Notes: generated by a model from the sequence alone, not told the origin. DNA of 64,000 bases from Leucaena leucocephala (GCA_037074615.1 CM073549.1:2299001-2363000); one strand, 5' to 3'; positions 9,810 to 22,245 are shown, counted from the first letter of the stretch. Made by a program: numbers and translations.

Positions 9810-12632
9810 GCTCACACCTTTACAAAACCCAGAAGGGGAAAGCTGAAAACTCAGCAAGTTAATGCAAAGGCAACGAGTAGGTACCAAAAAACAAAGACCT
9901 GTGAAAATGTATATTGCATTGAAGAGGAGTTAGAAGTGGGTGAGCAAGGAGGAAAGAAGAGAAGGGAAAAAGGAGCAGACTGGGCACGAAGAAGCCATGA
10001 ATGAGAGGATTCAAAGTTGGTGGGGACTATGGCAGGCTCAGTAATAGCTGTCTCTTCACAGATTGAGATACAGAGAGAGAGAGTAGACCCCACCATGAAA
10101 AATGAACTCAGATAGAAGCTGCGCTACCGCATTAACGCCATCAACACCTTTCTGTGATCCTGGAAAGAAACTCCTATCGCCATATGCCAGCGATTATCTT
10201 GCACGCGTGTGTGACACGCTTGAAGAGACTCGTACGTGTAGCGCACGTTTCAAGGCTTCTCGAAGTCAAACAGTGAAACCACTGTACATTTGTAAACGGT
10301 TTTCGTTTTCGTTTTCCGTTTTGGCGGTAACTAATAGGAAAGTTGATAATAGCGATTACCGGCGTCAGTCTCACCCTCCATCCGTTGCCGACTTGCTGTA
10401 ACTCTGAGAAAACAAATCTTAGCTTCACAGTTCTAGAAGAAGGAGACTCTCGTCCGCTGTCCCTTCGTATTATTATATTATCATTTAATATGCATTTATA
10501 TTTAATATAAAGATTATAAAAAAAAATAACACTCCCTCAGTTACATATTATTATCTTTTATAAACCGCCATATCCCCTTACCAATATCTTATAGATCACT
10601 AAAATATAAATTTTGTTCAAACTCGTGATATCGTGTGTAATCCCTCCATTACATATTAATGGTCACATTAACGTCATTTTTTACTATATTTTTCATTTAT
10701 AATTTTGCATCCTATTAATTTTAAATTTTCAAAATATATTAAATTATGAGTATTATTTATATAACAAAGATTAAGAACATCTTAAGAAAATAGTATATTA
10801 ATTATATTTAAATACGCAATAATAACCATAACAAATATTTTCTAATTAAAAAGGTATTAAGTGAGGTCGGCTATATTAATTATTATTCTCTATTAAATAC
10901 TAAATCTCGGAGAAGTTGAGATTAATTTTAATAATGGAAGGTATGTTTGTGTTAACATGATGATTTTTCCATCTTCAAAATCAAAGGGTGGAATGAATTT
11001 TGTTGGGTCAATGATGAGAGTGTATCGAAGTCAAAGCATTGATTGGATTGGGCTTCTTCACTTTTGGACTATTTGTACCGTGTCAATTAAACTTATCAAG
11101 TAAACTTTAATAATCATTTGTCAACGGATCGGATCGGATCGGATCGGATCGGAGAAGGAAGCTTTCTCGTGAAATCTTGTATTAAGCACAATGTAATTAA
11201 TGGTTGCTAGAATTCTCCCCTAAAATTTATGTCATATAGTATCTAAAAAATAAAACTATACTTTTTTCTTATATTTTTAGCATAAATTTTTTTAAGATTA
11301 AAGTTTAATTTTATCTTAAAAATTATCACGTCAAAACAATTTTATCAATATTACTCTTGACCATTAAAAATATTAATAATCGATATTCATTTTAAGTGTC
11401 AATATAAATGATTAAAATAAAAAAAAATTTAAAGTCAGATCGTATTTCTTATAAATTTTTAATTGAATTACCTTATTTAATATGTATGAATTAATTATGT
11501 ATACTTCTTATATCAAAAAAATATAGAGTAATAAGAATGTATTAAACATGAAATTACATTAAAAATGATGCATTGTTGCGTTGGAGAATTAGTATTTGTT
11601 CTTTTTAAGTGGCGTGGTGAGCAGGGAACTTATTGTTAATTAAAAAGGATCCATGATTATGGACCCCATGATATTGATTTAATAGTATAGATGTTGTTTT
11701 TTTATTTAAATGTGGTCGATGTGAAATTAAAGGGGCAGAAAACAGAATCTCAACAACTTTACTTCAAGATCAAACGTACAATTCTTAATTAATGTTCTAA
11801 AGATTGCAGAAGCATAGTCCCTATTCTCATGCTATGATGACAGATTACGTAAAATTCAGGTAAATCGTATCAAATTTTATTAATTAATGGTTAGCACAAG
11901 TTCTTTCTTCCCCCTCCCTCCCTCCCTGTTTTCTTATTTGGTTGGCACTCTACATTACCACAAGTTCTTTTTGTCTTTATGAAATTCTGCAAATGGTCTA
12001 GTCTTAGTATCTATTCCCAGCATTGTTCTCTTGTTGAAAATTTTAAAGAATTTTGACTTCAAGGCACCAAATTAAATTTGAACGGATAACGTAATGGAAA
12101 GTTTGAATTTGTTATTGATTTTTAATTTATTTTGTTTTAGTTTAAGTTCATAAAAACCATTAATTGAACCGAGCCACGCAACTAGCTTGTATCTGGTTTA
12201 GCATTATTTCGGAAAAATCTTAAGTAAATTAAGAATAATAATTTTGAAGATTATTTTACAATTTTTAACTAAACTAGAAAAATAAACAACTCAGTTCATT
12301 AAGGGATCGTAGCAAACCGGGTGGCATGAGCAAAGCTAGTAAAAGTAAAAAAGAAGCCCATTGCTTTATAACTGGATTCATGCGAAGAATGGGCACCTTT
12401 TTTTATTTTAATTGCCCATATGTGCCCAAGAAGGCCCATGATCCTTTGTTAGTTTTCTTTTTCTTTTTGGGCCTTGCACAAGACCAAATTAGTTATAAAC
12501 CACAGAAAACGTCTCAAGAAGCCCTCCTTGCTGCCCTAAATTGAATCCAGTGGTAAGGCACAAGAAACTAGTTAAGCTTTCAATTTGCATCTAGCAGGGT
12601 TATGTAAAGCGAAAGGAATTAGCCCTCGTAAC
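9810..12632. other. Promoter/leader of the SPARK gene and AT-rich intergenic DNA
   Basis: About 9810-10100 is probably the minus-strand 5' leader, with a GA-rich tract (AGAGAGAGAG near 10075). Open frames at 10102-10428 on both strands have no recognisable content. From 10450 on the DNA is AT-rich and without genes. It includes a pentamer array at 11126-11152. Confidence 0.45.
11126..11152. repeat. GGATC pentamer tandem repeat
   Basis: Five perfect copies of GGATC plus a partial unit in otherwise AT-rich DNA. Looks like a simple microsatellite. Confidence 0.9.
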
Positions 12633-12820
12633 TAACGAGAGTTAGTTCGAGTGATAAACAGATCGATATCACTTAAGTGAAATATCGAGTTTAAGCTTTG
12701 GCGTATATAAAAAATTCTAGTTAGGAGACTCACCCACTATAACCAGGTGCGCGATGCGGGTCGGATCCTGATGTAGTCAAGGCAAAACTCTAGTAAATCG
12801 GGTGGACAACTAAAAAAAAA
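12633..12820 (+). mobile_element. tRNA-derived SINE, copy 1
   Basis: Same family as the copies at 39283, 39771 and 57070. Shared core: TTGGCGTATAxxxAAAATTCT, GGAGACTCACCCACTATAACC, AGGTGCGCGATGCGGGTCGG, ATCCxGATGTAGTC and a 3' end GGGTGGACAAC followed by A-rich DNA. The 5' part (GTTCGAGTGATAAACAG...ATCGAGTTTAAGC) resembles degenerate Pol III A and B boxes. Flanks TAGCCCTCGTAAC (12620-12632) and TAGGCCCTCGTAAC (12821-12834) are a target-site duplication with a one-base insertion. Confidence 0.85.
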
Positions 12821-13297
12821 TAGGCCCTCGTAACAACTACATCAGTATTTCCACATATTATAGGTAATGTAGGAGATATCTCTATTTTTCTCCCATAGAG
12901 TTCTTAAAATTACTGTTGGTTAGCTTTCAATTTGCTGAAGACCATCAAATGAAATGTGAATAACATGTCCTCCCTCTTTGAAACAAGGATGCTTCTGATT
13001 CTGCCGGTACTCAAAACAATGGTTAAATTACTGTTTGAGATATGTCTTATTTAATATTTGAAAAAAAAAATCTCCTTATAAACTAGTTCTTATATTTAAT
13101 ATTGGAAGAGTATAATAAAAAAAAATTATAGTTAAGGAAACCTCTCGAAAAGAAGTATTAGAAGATTATACTAATAACGAGATTTACATGTCCAAACAAC
13201 TTAATTAAGGAAACCTCTTAGAAAAATGAATAAAATGAAGGGATTTTCATGGTTTTGATTACAATTTTGTACAGGAAAAGAACCCATATTGAATGAA
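12821..13297. other. Intergenic region
   Basis: AT-rich. Probably includes the 3'UTR of the minus-strand MGNCC gene near its right end. No other feature seen. Confidence 0.4.
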
Positions 13298-13666
13298 TTA
13301 ATCAAGCTCGGGAATACTCTGCAGAACAGGCCTCCAAGGCCTATGGTGAGCATGATGATGATGATCTCTAGCGCTCAACAAGCGAACCAGAACTTGTTCT
13401 GAAGAAGCTCTTCGTCCCCTCTCCTTCTTCCCCACCATATCTCCCATTAATTCCTCAAGCTCCTTCTTCGAAATCCTTATCGTCACTTTCCCATTGTTAA
13501 TACTGCTATCAGACGACGAAGCTCCCATCCCTGCCAGAAGTAGCTTCTTCTCCGGGACGACCTCCTTCCATGCATGATCTTCATCAACCACCTTGCTTGA
13601 CCTCAACGAACCCCAGTCCTCGCCGGCAAAGTCCATCGCCGACGGCTTTCTGCAACAGTTTCCCAT
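13298..13666 (-). CDS. Small MGNCC acylated plant protein, function unknown
   Basis: A 122-aa single-exon protein. The frame is open further upstream to 13789, but the upstream part is low-complexity, and the ATG at 13664-13666 gives MGNCCRKPSAMDFAGEDWGS. Gly2 is a classic N-myristoylation site and Cys4/Cys5 are likely palmitoylated, so the protein should sit on the inner face of the plasma membrane. The middle has VTIRISKKELEELMGDMV, then a Ser/Glu-rich stretch (RASSEQVLVRLLSARD), a His cluster (DHHHHAHH) and the terminus RPWRPVLQSIPEL-D. This arrangement (MGNC..., KIxISKxxLEELL, SxEQVLxxL, SWRPxLQSIPE) is shared by a group of short uncharacterised plant proteins. It may be a distant relative of DUF4228/PADRE proteins, which I cannot confirm. 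Confidence 0.75.
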   Translation of the reverse strand: MGNCCRKPSAMDFAGEDWGSLRSSKVVDEDHAWKEVVPEKKLLLAGMGASSSDSSINNGKVTIRISKKELEELMGDMVGKKERGRRASSEQVLVRLLSARDHHHHAHHRPWRPVLQSIPELD

Positions 13667-13734
13667 ATTTATCCCTCTATATAGCTTACTGAATATGATG
13701 GAATGAGAGAGGATAGAGAGGTGGGGAGGTTTAG

Positions 13735-13742
13735 GTATATAT
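13735..13742 (-). promoter_or_regulatory. Candidate TATA box of the MGNCC gene
   Basis: TATATATA in the minus-strand context CCATATATATACC, about 70 nt upstream of the chosen ATG. Position supports that start over the longer frame, whose extra codons would lie upstream of this TATA. Confidence 0.5.
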
Positions 13743-13789
13743 ATGGAGAGAAGAGATGAAGGAGGTGGTGGGCTTTGTTGACCCGACAC

Positions 13790-15117
13790 GTGGGATCATG
13801 GGATGGGATCGATGAGAGGTGGCGTGTAGGACTCGGATTTGATGATGACATAAAGAAAAACAATATAATGAATGAATAAAAAGGAAGGTTACTGAGAAGG
13901 GTGGTGGCATGCTTGATTTGGTCTTAATTTGAGTGTGAATCAGCAATCAGCATCTTTGGGAGCTGTAAGAAAGTGCGTGTGAACACAAATCTTGTGGAAT
14001 CTTGGGCTTGTTAACTTTGATCCCTCGTAATTAGTTTGCATGAGGTATATCTAATTACTTTCACGTGTGGGATTCACCATGATTCCTTAATTCCTACTTT
14101 AGCTGCCACCGTGTCAGTATATACATGTTTTACTCTTTTACTAGTAATAGTAATAGTAATACTTTTTCTTTTTTATATGGGAGTTAGAATGTCAATTGTC
14201 CAAAAACAGAATGAGTGTGGGATAATTAATTAAGCAGACTGATGAGTATCAATAGCTTATTAGTATTGTCTAAGAAATTGTAGAACGAGTCCCAAAATAA
14301 TAAGAAATATTTTCATTCTAAGTCCAAAATTAAACTTATGTGATTTCCTCTTAAATAAATTCTTAATTAATTACGCGATCAATTAATATTTGGCAAATCC
14401 AATGACGACAAGTTTTTGTTGATTGGATAATATGAAAGAAAATGTACACCATGCTTTGATGATGATGCAAGAATAAGAAATCATGAAGGAGTGGCTTGAG
14501 AAAGACAAGCAGTGAGAAGACAATAGGAACTGAAAAACGTAAGTAAGAAGGACAGGTAATCAATGGGAGCAAGGGACGTTGGACGAAACCCAGAGAAAAT
14601 AATGAGAAGATTATTAATCTAACGCCCATAGGATGAAAATTATTCATAAATTCAATTATGCTGATGCTTGCAAGACAAGAAGAAGAAGAAGCCTGGATGC
14701 GTTGTACAAGCTGGATATAGCATTATCTAAAAATATCTAACGTTGGACCTGTAATCCACTGTGTGTCGGTTTGGTAGTTGAACGCATATGCTATATCTGT
14801 CTCACCGTAATCGACACTTCTTGAACCTTCTTCTTATTAATTAATATTATTCATCTTTATATATGTGTATTAATTTGAATGCACATGTGACACACCGACT
14901 CTGAGTTTTTCCCCTTTTAGGTGTGTTCTACTGTGTGAATACCCTCGAATCAGGTATACTTTAATTTTTTATTAAAATTAATGATTTGAAATAAGAAGGT
15001 GGATAATATATATATATGGAGAAAAGTTGAGATTTTAAATCATAAAACCACCACCAATTCATAATGCGTTTCCCCCTAGATTTAATAATTTAGGAAAACT
15101 TTGGTTAGGTAATTCTT

Positions 15118-15152
<35 letters not shown>

Positions 15153-16355
15153 TTGAAGTTTTCTTTTAGAGTTGGTAACGTACACTAAGTGAATGATACG
15201 ACAGAGTCATGGGATTATAATTCCTAATTAATTCAATTGACTGATTTTGCTCGTCAGTTAGCCGCGTTTAATTTCAGTTAAACGCGAGTGAGCTTGTAAT
15301 TTCATTATATATCTAACTAGTTTAACAACACCTTTGATCAAGATTTTAGTTATACCCATCCGTCGATGTGCTTCATAACGTACATAAGCAAACAAAGTCA
15401 TTTGAATCGGATAGATCCTCTCTAATTAATATGATTTACTGTTTTAATTTGTCTCATGTGAATTTTTCATGTGGAAATATAGCAAGCTAGGCCTAGCAAT
15501 GAAAGCATATATATGTCATTTTCATTTTCTTTGTATTCTTTTCCTTTTATTTTGTAGGAAAGCATATGTCATTTTCCTAACTACGAAAAATAATGGCTGA
15601 GAAGAAATAGCATGCCAATACCCATATCTGTGGATATATATATAGTCATTTTATGTCCAAACAAATCTTTTCCTATAAATAACTATATAAAGAAATTATT
15701 TGTGTTGCACAAACAACCTTAAAAATATATATATACAAACACATATAGTTAAGGTAATATGTTTAAGGTAACCTGTTTACTGTAAAAATGAATAAAAACA
15801 TATTCTCGCACATGCTTCCATCTCAGCAAACTAGCTAGCTAGGTCTATTTTAACTTTCTAGAAATCCTTCTTTTTCCTGTTCAATTTCAATCGCACTACG
15901 TAAAATGATATTTGTATGAGACCGTTGTGGATCGAGATGAGTTTAATTTTTCTTGACAATGTATTTAAATTCAATTCACATTTATTAGATAATGTTAAAA
16001 AAAAGTCATCATAATATAAATATTGCCCTGCCTTTTTCATCTTCATTATATATTTTGATCGATAATTATGTTGCGTGCTAAAATATCGTGTTTTAAATTT
16101 GTTAAACATCCAATAACAGTTAACCTATATTTGGCCCAATAATTTAATTACTAATATTTAACAAACAGTGGTTGAAAATTAACTATTTCCTTTACAAATG
16201 CACGGCTTTTTTTGGGGTCAAAATAATGGTTTTTTTTAATGAAGTGAGACATGCGACAATTTATAGCGTGTTCAATTTTTAAAAAATACTATTTTATTGT
16301 GGTTCTAGTCATGACGTTTAGAAAAGTATTTTAACTCCTGAGTATTTAACTTTAT
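13790..16355. other. Gene-poor AT-rich intergenic DNA
   Basis: No open frame has recognisable content. Holds an (AT)n microsatellite at 15121-15150 and many short AT tracts. Confidence 0.5.
15121..15150. repeat. (AT)15 microsatellite
   Basis: Perfect alternating AT run, preceded by ACATAT-type sequence. Confidence 0.95.
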
Positions 16356-16465
16356 ATTTGTGGGTAATTGATTACTCCCTGCCTAATATTAATATCACTT
16401 AAGAATAAATAAAATTTTATCCTATTCTTAGGTCGTGGGTGAGTCTAACTCTCCTTTAAAAAAAT
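16356..16465 (+). repeat. Short interspersed repeat, family 2, copy A
   Basis: Resembles 18512-18622: both read GGGTAAT(T/A)GAT...CTCxCTGCC(T/C)AATATTAATAT, then (C/A)TTA-GGTCGTGGGTGAG and C(C/T)TAAC, and end in an A-rich tail. Probably a diverged SINE-like repeat. Confidence 0.6.
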
Positions 16466-18511
16466 TTTGTATAAAAATATTGAAAAGAACTAATTTCCAG
16501 TATTCCTTTCTCTTTCGTGCTGCCATCCGCACAATAGTCAACCAAACAATCCCATGTAGCGTAGTACTTACCATTATAAAACTAACTATAATATTTTTAC
16601 GCATAGTATAATATAATAACTACATATGATATTTCTGAAATCATAGGATAATTAAGGATATGGGAATTACTTCGACGTATAGTAAAAAAATTATTAAAAC
16701 AGTAGGTATTAAATATTTTGAAAATTAAGGTTTATAAATACTAAAACAAACCACATGTATGAATAAAATATTCATTAAAACTTACAAATGAAATTTTAAA
16801 CTGTTTTTTCTTGTTAAATATCATTTATATTTTTTCCAAGATTTAGAATATGCCTTCTGGTTGGCTCTTATTAATAATTTGGTTAGGTGATGCTCAAGCA
16901 TACATAGGGGTGGTGAATTTTTGTTGTATAGTTGGTGAGACTCAAAACATCAATTATTTGACGAAGTTATGAATTAAGTTTCTTGTGCTAGCAGTGTCAA
17001 TTGACTTCGTAATTAGCAACAAAAATATATGTTAGAAAGAACAACTATCAACCCTAAAATTGAATTAAACAATTACTTAGATATTTTAAAATATGATCTA
17101 GAAAAAATATCGAATAACTTTTAGGCATTTAAAAACATCTTATAGCTATCCGTTTACCCTTAAATAGAGGTCATGGGACGAGAGAATTAATCACTACTTA
17201 TCAGTGGTAAGTATCATAATTTATATAAAAAAAATGAAAATTTGCTCAATGGGTGCAGGAACGAACGGTCAATTGTAACGTGCTTTGCGTGTTTGATTTC
17301 AATAAGACAAACTTGTTTCTATAATTGTAAGGGTATATATCTATCTTCTAGTCGAGCAAACTCGAAACAAATGTTGTAACCTTAATTACTAGCTAATTAA
17401 ACTTTTTATGTTAATTAAATTTATGTTTGAGTCTTATCAACCACAGACACGTACAACCCATACTTCGTTAAATAATTGTACGAGACATCATGTGATTTCC
17501 CAAATACACACACGCACAATTTTATCGTATGCATATTATCATATGTCCGTATCAATGTCTCCTAAAGGAAATTTATGAACAATCCCATCTGAAGTTTATC
17601 TCAAACCTTTATTATTTATGGGTGTGATGTAACAGTGAAAGTATATGGTTCAAATTGAAATATAATTAAGGGCAGATAAATTATTTTTAAAAAATTAATA
17701 AAAATAAACCAACTGATGATCTGCACGAGATGCTGAGTTGATATAGATTGGCACATGAACATGACAATACCTGTGTCAGCGTGTCCCCAGCCAACTTCAT
17801 CCCCAATGAAAACTACAATTCAAACAGCGTAGGTGATTGTGATCTCCTTTGATCTTTTAAATTTTTTGATCCTTTCTAAAATTTATTTTTTTAAAAAAAT
17901 AAATCTTCTTCTTCATCATCTTAATGCTGTTCTTTTTTCACATTTAAAACATTTTTCACTAAAAATGTCAACAATATGAGTTTCAATATAAAATAAAAAA
18001 AATTCACCGAAATTAATCGTATTATTTACAAGCTCTAAGTAACTCATTTATTAAACTCCATGTAATGCTCGTGGCCCGCATATCTAGTTGAGCAATAAGC
18101 CAGAAATAAGGTGTGAGAACAATAATAATAATAAAGGACGAGGCCACTTGCAGAGTAGCCTGCTAGCACTGAAGGTTTATGATCAGAAATTAAGAACCTG
18201 AAATGGTGGACTCCATCGATGACAGATACTTTCTTCCAACTGATCACTTTGATTGCTAAGAGAGAACAAGATACCCTTACACACCTCAATTTTTTCCTTT
18301 TTTTTTTAATAACGAGTGGAAAAGAAGATAAACTTGATCGACAGGCGTTAGTTATAATACAATAAGCTTTTGCTATTTAAATATGATATATTAAGTTTAA
18401 GACTATATGGATATATGCCCGACAATATTTAAATATTTTTTAATTAGATAGTCATGTAAAAAGAATAAGAGAGGCTAAAACATATCAGTCCATATAAGGT
18501 TTTATATACCT
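16466..18511. other. AT-rich intergenic DNA
   Basis: No supported gene. A minus-strand open frame at 18044-18289 has no recognised content. Confidence 0.45.
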
Positions 18512-18622
18512 GAGGGTAATAGATGGCTCGCCCTGCCCAATATTAATATTGCATAGGAGGAAGGGAGATTTCGCCTTACCCTTGGATCGTGGGTGAGCCT
18601 AACCCCTTTCAAAAAAAAATTT
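18512..18622 (+). repeat. Short interspersed repeat, family 2, copy B
   Basis: Better-preserved copy of the repeat at 16356: GAGGGTAATAGATGGCTCGC, CCTGCCCAATATTAATATTG, CCTTACCCTTGGATCGTGGG, TGAGCCTAACCCC, then an A-run. Same orientation as copy A. Confidence 0.6.
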
Positions 18623-18872
18623 ATAACAAAAAAAAACATTCTTAGCTACTAAGTTCGACCATGGGAAATGCTATTAAAATATATTTTAAAGAAAAAGAAT
18701 AAGATAGTAGATACACTAGCGAAAGAAAAACTCTCTAAATCATCAATATATATTACATATCAATTCTATTTGAGGGAATTACTGGATTCTAAGGATTTAT
18801 GATTAATTTTCTCATTAGTGTAAACTATTTATATTGGGCAACAACCTCATTTTTTATCCAAAAAAAAAAGTT

Positions 18873-19190
18873 CGACGGTTGCTCACATTCTATCGCTCCG
18901 CTAAGGTTGGCGACTTTAGTCCCCGTCTTCAAACTTGCGTTCGCCCCTTACTCTCCCGCTTACTCACTGTCGATTTCATTGTTTTTTCGTCTCCCTTTGT
19001 CTCCTTCCACACTTCCTATTTATTTCTTCTCGGTTAGTTTGTTATTTGCATTTGCATTTTTGTTTTCTTTAATTCTATCGATTTTGATTTATTTATCCGT
19101 TGATGCTTTTTGTTTGAGCATTTTTTATGGGGAAAATCTACTGTCTCTACACATCATGTCCCTCTGTCTCCTTCCGCACTTCCTATTCAT
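18873..19190 (+). repeat. Inverted repeat R1, left arm
   Basis: Closely matches the reverse complement of 21305-21632. Shared stretches include TTGGCGACTT, CGCCCCTTACTCTCCCGC, CACTTCCTATT, TTTCTTCTCGGTTAGTTT and CATTTGCATTTTTGTTTTCT, ending near a match to GTCTCCCTCTG. No protein is recognised in either arm. Part of a larger rearranged block that runs to about 23.7 kb. Confidence 0.75.
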
Positions 19191-20294
19191 ATCTGCTCAG
19201 TTAATTTTCGAAAATGGTAGGGTTCTTGGGAATCTTTTCAGTTCACATGAATGCTTTAATGATGGTGTTCTTGGAAATTTATTTGAACTATCTATTTATT
19301 AAAAAAAATTAATTAATTGAAAACATAAGATTTTTGGCATCTATTTATAATATTTTTAAGGTAAAGCATTTTAATAGGAGAATAATTATACTTATATTTA
19401 AAATAAAAAGTAATGTTAGAATATTTTACTCATATTTTTTCTATAAAAAATTTTAAAAAAAGTTAAACTTATTTATAATTTAAGAGGATGACAATTTTTT
19501 TTAAACGATATCAATAGTATCTAAATTATCTTGTTATTCACACTATTTCGGAAGTCCGTTATAACCTGTCCGGTGTGGTTGGATAAGTATGAAGATATGT
19601 TTGGATCAGACGAGACTATGGGCTAATTTTTCTAACCCAGTGTTATTTTTGACCGGTCTAACCTGCGTTGGCACTTGGCAACCCTACTTATTTTAGGCTT
19701 TGCAGCCTCGCCTTCGCTCTCCCTCCATCGCACACCTCCCGGACTCACAACTAATTTCTACCCTCGCTAGCTCATCTCCCACTATCTCTCACTGTCTTTC
19801 GCCCTCTCTTCCCCAGCGTCGTCGTTCTCAGGTGCGTTTCCCCCCTCTCTTCTTGATTGTTCTTAGACTCTGTTTTTCCTCGCCTTCTACTCTTGGGATT
19901 ATGGTATATTTTAATAAATCTTCTGTACCGTTAAAATCTCATGCAATGAAACTCTTTTTGTGCTGGAAACTGAGCTTTAATTTTTGGCTTTACTTCTTCT
20001 TTCGCTCTTTTACTTTTTTAGATATATAATATTCTCGATTTATAGATTTTTTTTTGCATTGGGCTCCGGGACTTCCCTGTCCCAAGGATTCCCTTCTATA
20101 CAAATTATAGAATTCAGGAATAATCTTGTTCCCGAGCATTTTTTTCTCTAGATGTTACATTGTTAAATATTGATCGTGCGATTTCTCCCCTTATTGTTCG
20201 TGACATTTTGACTCTTCTAAATCTTACCTTGGATTTTTTCTCTAGAAATTAGATTGTTAAATATTGAACATATGGTTTTCCCCTTATTGTATTT
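19191..20294. other. Unassigned part of the rearranged block
   Basis: Around 19690-19830 is a C/T-rich stretch with a CAG|GTGCG donor, like a plant 5'UTR exon. Around 20140-20294 two similar segments follow one another (TTGTTAAATATTGATCGTGC and TTGTTAAATATTGAACATAT), a small local duplication into whose second copy the TRIM element is inserted. No coding gene supported. Confidence 0.4.
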
Positions 20295-20915
20295 TGTTGG
20301 GATAAGTCCCACATTGGTAGGGAAGGGCAACGAAACACTCCTTATAAGGGTGTGAATATCTTTCCCTTGTAGACGCGTTTTCTGGGCCGCTTCTTCAGAG
20401 CTGGTCTGGAAGAACAAAACCCCTCCTGTTTGTCAGGGCGGGGACAATATCTACAAGGGGGTTCTGGTATCATAACAAGTGGTATCAGAGTCTTCGATCG
20501 CTGGGGTATCCCGTTGGATTCATGCCCAACGTGGGCGCTGGACACCCGAATGGGAGTGTATATTGGGATAAGTCCCACATCGGTAGGGAAGGGCAACGAA
20601 ACAAGTGGTATCAGTGTATATCTATAAGGGAGTTCTGGTATCATAACAAGTGGTATCAGAGTCTTCGATCGCTGGCGGTATCCCGTTGGATTCATGCCCA
20701 ACGTGGGCGCTGGACATCCGAATGGAAGTGTATATTGGGATAAGTCCCACATCGGTAGGGAAGGGCAACGAAGCACTCCTTATAAGGGTGTGTATACCTT
20801 CCCCTTGTAGACATATTTTCTGGGCCGCTTCTTCAGAGCTGATCCGGAAGAACAAAACCCCGCCTGTTCATCAGGGTAGGGACAATATCTACAAGGGGGT
20901 CCTGGTACCATAACA
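20295..20915 (+). mobile_element. Tandem TRIM retroelement (LTR-int-LTR-int-LTR)
   Basis: Three LTR copies: 20295-20477 (183 bp), 20561-20648 (88 bp, internally deleted) and 20733-20915 (183 bp). The LTR begins TGTTGGGATAAGTCCCACAT (TATTGGG in copies 2 and 3) and ends CATAACA. Each of the two short internal regions (about 83-84 bp) starts two bases after an LTR with a primer-binding site for initiator tRNA-Met (TGGTATCAGAGTC at 20480 and 20651) and ends with a purine-rich tract (GAATGGGAGTG, GAATGGAAGTG). No coding capacity. This is the structure of a terminal-repeat retrotransposon in miniature. Flanks TATTT and CATTT could be a 5-bp target duplication with one mismatch. Confidence 0.85.
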
Positions 20916-21066
20916 CATTTCAATGGTGATATTTTGACTCGTAAATTTTGCCCCTCTTCAATTAGGAAAATGTATTTCAAGAACTTGAAGGTGCCTAAAT
21001 TTTCAGGTGATAAGATGTGAATTTTTTGTGGTCTTGGCCTGCTTGCAGCTACTAACAGTCTCCATG

Positions 21067-21308
21067 TAGAGAACTCTTCTCTGATTTCCATTAAGTTTGG
21101 TCCTCTAAGTTCTTGTTATTTTTCCTTATAAAATATCTCATGTAGGTATGTCCTTGAAGGAGTACGTCAGGGAGTCATGGTCTCAACACGGTAATTGCTT
21201 CTAACTAAAACTTGCCATAAAAGTTAAATTTGAAAAGCGAAATGTACATAACTCTTACCTCTAAAACCCCTTTCCCTAGAGAGAATTCCTAATCTTCATT
21301 ATCACATC
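21067..21308. repeat. Direct repeat R2, copy 1
   Basis: Matches 22849-23096 over about 245 bp at high identity: GAACTCTTCTCTGATTTCCA, CAACACGGTAATTG, ACTAAAACTTGCCATAAAAG and AATCTTCATTATCACATCCT. Copy 1 runs straight into the right arm of inverted repeat R1. It contains an exon-like stretch (ATGTCCTTGAAGGAGTACGT... with GTAG before and GTAATT after), which is not open in copy 2. Confidence 0.8.
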
Positions 21309-21632
21309 CTAAACAAAGACGAGTTAGGAAGTGTGAAGGGAGGCAGAGGGAGACGACGAGTGGAGACAGCAGATTTTCCACGTAAAAAATGCTCAAACAA
21401 AAAGCATCAACGGATACAGAAATCCCAATCGATAGAATTAAAGAAAACAAAAATGCAAATGCAAATACGAAACTAACCGAGAAGAAACGAATAGGAAGTG
21501 CTGAAGGAGACAGAGGGAAACGAACAAACACTGACCCCGACAATGAGTAGGCGGGAGAGTAAGGGGCGACGCGAAGGGGACAGAAGTCGCCAAGCTTAGC
21601 TAACCGATCGAATACGAGCGACGGATGGACTA
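21305..21632 (-). repeat. Inverted repeat R1, right arm
   Basis: Reverse-complement partner of 18873-19190, about 2.1 kb away with the TRIM element between them. See the left arm for shared stretches. Confidence 0.75.
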
Positions 21633-22245
21633 AAGGGCCGTTTGGTAGCTGAGAATGTTGGGGAGGAAACGGAAAATTCACATTTTGCAGGGACATGCTT
21701 GGCTGCATAATTTGTCTATAACAAAATTTTAAGCGGCAAGGAATTTTCTCTTGAGAGCGTGTTTCCCCCTTTAGGACCCGTTTGGTTTAAAGAATTGATG
21801 GTGATAGAAAGGAAATGAAAGGACTGTAAAAGAATCTGTAGTCTAAATCCTCGTAGGATAAGCACTTCATTGCTTGGGTTATAAGAAATCTATCGAGAGA
21901 GTTTTTACCTATGAATCATTGCTACTTCAAAAAAAAAGGATCATGTATTGGTCTGATGAATGTCAGACTGTATTAAATAAGGCACAACATCGTAATTTAC
22001 ATATTGACAATTCAAATCACGTCATGTCGCTGTGTCTACACTAGTGGCCATGTTTCTTTGGCTGCGACATCTTATTTCAGATTCAGGGTTTAGTTCGACA
22101 AGTTACTGAGCAGATTGCTAGGTTCTTAACAATGTGATGCCTACAACGGGATGTAACCTAAATTAATTTTCCTATTCTCAACTTCCATGACAGTTCCATC
22201 AATGTCACAACCTGTAAAGGCCTTACTTTCTGAGAGATAGCATTA

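Noticed and set aside
10102..10428. Overlapping frames on both strands upstream of the SPARK gene
   Set aside because: Low-information composition, no recognisable motif, lies in the promoter/leader area.
18044..18289. Minus-strand 81-codon frame with a protein-like centre
   Set aside because: The part KVSVIDGVHHFRFLISDHKP looked promising, but there is no splice context, no partner exon and no family I recognise.
18799..19302. 167-codon plus-strand frame
   Set aside because: Lies over inverted repeat R1; its partner at 21289-21708 is open too, but the content is a hydrophobic low-complexity translation of a C/T-rich repeat.
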